Shown here in pieces: positions 62,292 to 64,000 of a stretch of DNA of 64,000 nt. The DNA comes from CAWGCA01 sp963820955 (GTDB taxonomy: Bacteria; Pseudomonadota; Gammaproteobacteria; Chromatiales; Chromatiaceae), in contig CAWGCA010000002.1 of the NCBI GenBank assembly GCA_963820955.1, forward strand, positions 55,514 through 119,513, written 5' to 3'. The position numbers were made by a program, and so were the translations under genes. Under the pieces are notes generated by a model. That model searched no databases. It saw nothing but the letters and a program-made list of their open reading frames with translations, and was not told where the DNA came from. Every line of letters begins with the position of its first letter. Positions within the stretch are counted from its first letter, which is position 1.

Positions 62292-62711
62292 CTAAGAAGT
62301 GAGGAATTTGTAGAGCTTCCGGCAGGTGCTGTCAAAGGGTTTTTGATCTTCGGGATCGAGGGGATTACGTAGCAAAGGGCCACCGTCCTCATCGACGGCA
62401 TTTATAACCAGGAGCTGTGCAGGCTGTTTACGTAGAGACTCATCCCAGTTGATGTCAGTAATAATCTCTCCGCCCAAGGCCCAGAGGCTATCAACATGGC
62501 GTTTGATGGTGCGTTTGGTAAGACCCTGATTGATCAGATGCTCGATAAAGGGCGTTAGAACGGTGACAATAGCTTTTCCCATAGCCCGATCCGGTTGGTC
62601 GATCATCCAGCTATCGGGCCATTCGTCGAGATCTGGGACATAGACCGATACATTTGGCGATGAAGAGGAGGACCTAGCGGATATTTTGGCAGAAGGCGTA
62701 GACTTGCTCAT
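62292..62711 (-). CDS. Small conserved protein within the ISL3 element
   Basis: The 139-residue protein has a serine-rich start (STPSAKISARSSSSSPN), then a conserved-looking core with DEWPDSWMIDQPDRAMGKAI, LTPFIEHLINQGLTKRTIKRHVDSLWALGGEII and a C-terminal DSTCRKLYKFLTS. The helix LTKRTIKRHVDSLWALGG looks like a DNA-binding helix-turn-helix. Proteins of this kind occur alone or near transposases in proteobacteria; the function is unknown. It is divergent from the transposase across 30 bases, so the two may share a regulatory region. Confidence 0.65.
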   Translation of the reverse strand: MSKSTPSAKISARSSSSSPNVSVYVPDLDEWPDSWMIDQPDRAMGKAIVTVLTPFIEHLINQGLTKRTIKRHVDSLWALGGEIITDINWDESLRKQPAQLLVINAVDEDGGPLLRNPLDPEDQKPFDSTCRKLYKFLTS

Positions 62712-62741
62712 GGGCGTTCATTCGATGCCGGAGGGCGGGTT

Positions 62742-63995
62742 ATGCTGCTGACCACGATACTCAATCAATGCTATCGGTTCAAAGGGTTTGCCTACGGTCC
62801 AGCACGGTTTGTGCGGCATCTGGGCCAGCAGACCATAGAGGTATTGGTCAGGCCGCGCAAAGGCAGCCGTGCACTGTGCTCTGGCTGCAGTGTTCGTTGT
62901 GCCGGATATGACCATCTACCGGAGCGGCGCTTCGAGTTTATCCCGCTTTGGGGTTTCCCGGTTTTTCTGGTGTATGCCAGGCGCCGGGTGGATTGCCCTG
63001 ATTGTGGCATTGTAGCCGAACAGATCCCTTGGGCAGAGGGTAAGCGGCATCTGACCAAAGCTTACATGCTGTTGCTTTCCCGCTGGGCTAGAAGGTTATC
63101 CTGGCGGGAAGTATCCAGAGCATTCCACACCTCCTGGGAGCAGGTATATCAGTCTGTCGAATGGGTGGTGCAATGGGGTCTTGAGCATCGGTCAGTGGAG
63201 GGTATAAGGGCGATTGGAGTCGATGAGATCCAGTACAGTAAAGGCCACAAATATCTCACACTGGTCTACCAGATCGATGCCGGAAGGGTACGCCTGCTTT
63301 GGACGGGACGTGAACGAACAATGAAGACGTTCAGGCAGTTTTTTGATCTGCTGGGTCAAGAGCGCAGTTCACAGATCGAGTTTGTTTGCTCAGATATGTG
63401 GAAGCCCTATCTTCGGGTGATTCGAGAACGTTGCTCTCAGGCACTCCATATTCTCGACCGCTTCCACATTGTGGCCAAAATGAACGATGCCTTGAATAAG
63501 GTGCGCGCCCAGGAGGCGCGGCGGATGAAACGTGAAGGATATGAACCGGTTCTGAAAAAGACTCGCTGGCTACTGCTCAAGCGCAAAGGTAACCTGAAGC
63601 AAGAACAGAAGGGTCGCCTGCGAGATCTTCTGAGTTACAATCTGCGAACAGTACGGGCCTACCTGCTGAAAGAGGATTTCCAGCAATTCTGGGAATACAC
63701 ATCGCCCACATGGGCAGGTAAGTTCCTTGATCAGTGGTGTCGGCAGACAATGTATTCCAAGATAGAGCCGATGAAGAAAGTCGCACGGACACTGCGCTCT
63801 CATCGTGAGTTGATATTGAACTGGTTTACGGCAAAAAAGCGATTTTCCAGCGGCATTGTCGAAGGTCTGAACAACAAAGCCAAACTGACTATGAGAAAAT
63901 CCTATGGATTCCGGTCTCCAGAAATCCTGGAAATGGCTTTATATCATGCGCTTGAAAAGTTACCTGAGCCTGAACTGGCCCATGAATTCTACTGA
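62742..63995 (+). CDS. ISL3-family transposase
   Basis: The 417-residue protein has an N-terminal zinc-binding segment with CSGCSVRC and DCPDCGIVAEQIPW (about residues 45-95), an HTH with LSWREVSRAFHTSWEQVYQSV and the DDE_Tnp_ISL3 domain. The latter has IGVDEIQYSKGHKYLTLVYQID with the first Asp, VCSDMWKPYLRVI with the second and KKRFSSGIVEGLNNKAKLTMRKSYGF with Glu. This is diagnostic of ISL3. The frame is complete and ends five bases before the window edge. It is likely functional. Confidence 0.95.
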   Translation: MLLTTILNQCYRFKGFAYGPARFVRHLGQQTIEVLVRPRKGSRALCSGCSVRCAGYDHLPERRFEFIPLWGFPVFLVYARRRVDCPDCGIVAEQIPWAEGKRHLTKAYMLLLSRWARRLSWREVSRAFHTSWEQVYQSVEWVVQWGLEHRSVEGIRAIGVDEIQYSKGHKYLTLVYQIDAGRVRLLWTGRERTMKTFRQFFDLLGQERSSQIEFVCSDMWKPYLRVIRERCSQALHILDRFHIVAKMNDALNKVRAQEARRMKREGYEPVLKKTRWLLLKRKGNLKQEQKGRLRDLLSYNLRTVRAYLLKEDFQQFWEYTSPTWAGKFLDQWCRQTMYSKIEPMKKVARTLRSHRELILNWFTAKKRFSSGIVEGLNNKAKLTMRKSYGFRSPEILEMALYHALEKLPEPELAHEFY

Positions 63996-64000
63996 CGAAG

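Larger units (their letters stand above)
62261..64000 (+). mobile_element. ISL3-family element, right end cut by window
   Basis: The left end GGATCTTCAGCGGAATTAG (from 62261) resembles the inverted form of the sequence at the window edge (CTACTGACGAAG, expected to continue ATCC). It carries a divergent small gene and an ISL3 transposase. The last bases of the right terminal repeat are outside the window. Confidence 0.75.

Overview
ORGANISM. All recognisable families are bacterial and the set points to a gammaproteobacterium, possibly a marine or sulfur-metabolising one: an Mnh/Mrp-type Na+/H+ antiporter operon with an NhaR-like regulator, a rhodanese/persulfide dioxygenase pair, a mitochondrial-type aconitase, MipA, a VPLPA-CTERM protein and many IS elements. 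The assignment is inferred from gene families only; no rRNA or complete tRNA is present. LAYOUT. (1) 0-6 kb: the end of a MipA-type porin, a LON-domain protein, a creatininase remnant, an FAD/NAD(P)-binding protein, a fasciclin-domain protein and a BON-domain protein. (2) 6-22.4 kb: an envelope, ion and redox stress block (HtpX-like protease, rhodanese plus persulfide dioxygenase, CaCA antiporter, DUF533 protein, HPF-like protein, eight-gene Mnh operon, NhaR-like LysR regulator). It lies between two inverted copies of a 220-bp MITE-like element. Its intergenic regions carry a recurring three-box ATTCGA motif with fixed spacing, placed like a LysR-type activation site. (3) 22.4-30 kb: decayed material (fragments of a cupin and of KatG, and a mechanosensitive channel with about seven frameshifts) with a few intact genes (methyltransferase-like, HdeD-like, DUF3750). 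(4) 30-45.5 kb: a second fasciclin gene, a histidine phosphatase, FtsH, a ChaN-PDZ lipoprotein, a frameshifted aconitase, cardiolipin synthase, an intact-looking IS630 element, a nonsense-riddled ChrR gene, a DUF2189 membrane protein and a TPR-like protein. (5) 45.4-64 kb: a mobile region that starts at a tRNA-Met 3' half. It holds VapBC and TacAT toxin-antitoxin pairs, several IS copies and fragments, two DUF2235 alpha/beta-hydrolases of different architecture, a P-type cation ATPase and M50 protease between two defective copies of one IS, a VPLPA-CTERM gene with a stop in its signal peptide, and an ISL3 element cut by the window end. HOW THE GENES WORK TOGETHER. Much of 4-45 kb deals with envelope, cation, proteostasis and sulfur stress: two membrane proteases, CaCA and Mnh cation antiporters, MscS, HdeD, BON, cardiolipin synthase and the persulfide operon. 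The mnh operon, the rhodanese operon, the BON gene and possibly the DUF533 gene share the ATTCGA motif. The NhaR-like regulator encoded next to mnh is a natural but unproven candidate to bind it. Several long genes are broken by single-base shifts, often at short homopolymers, so real decay and assembly error must be separated before function is inferred.
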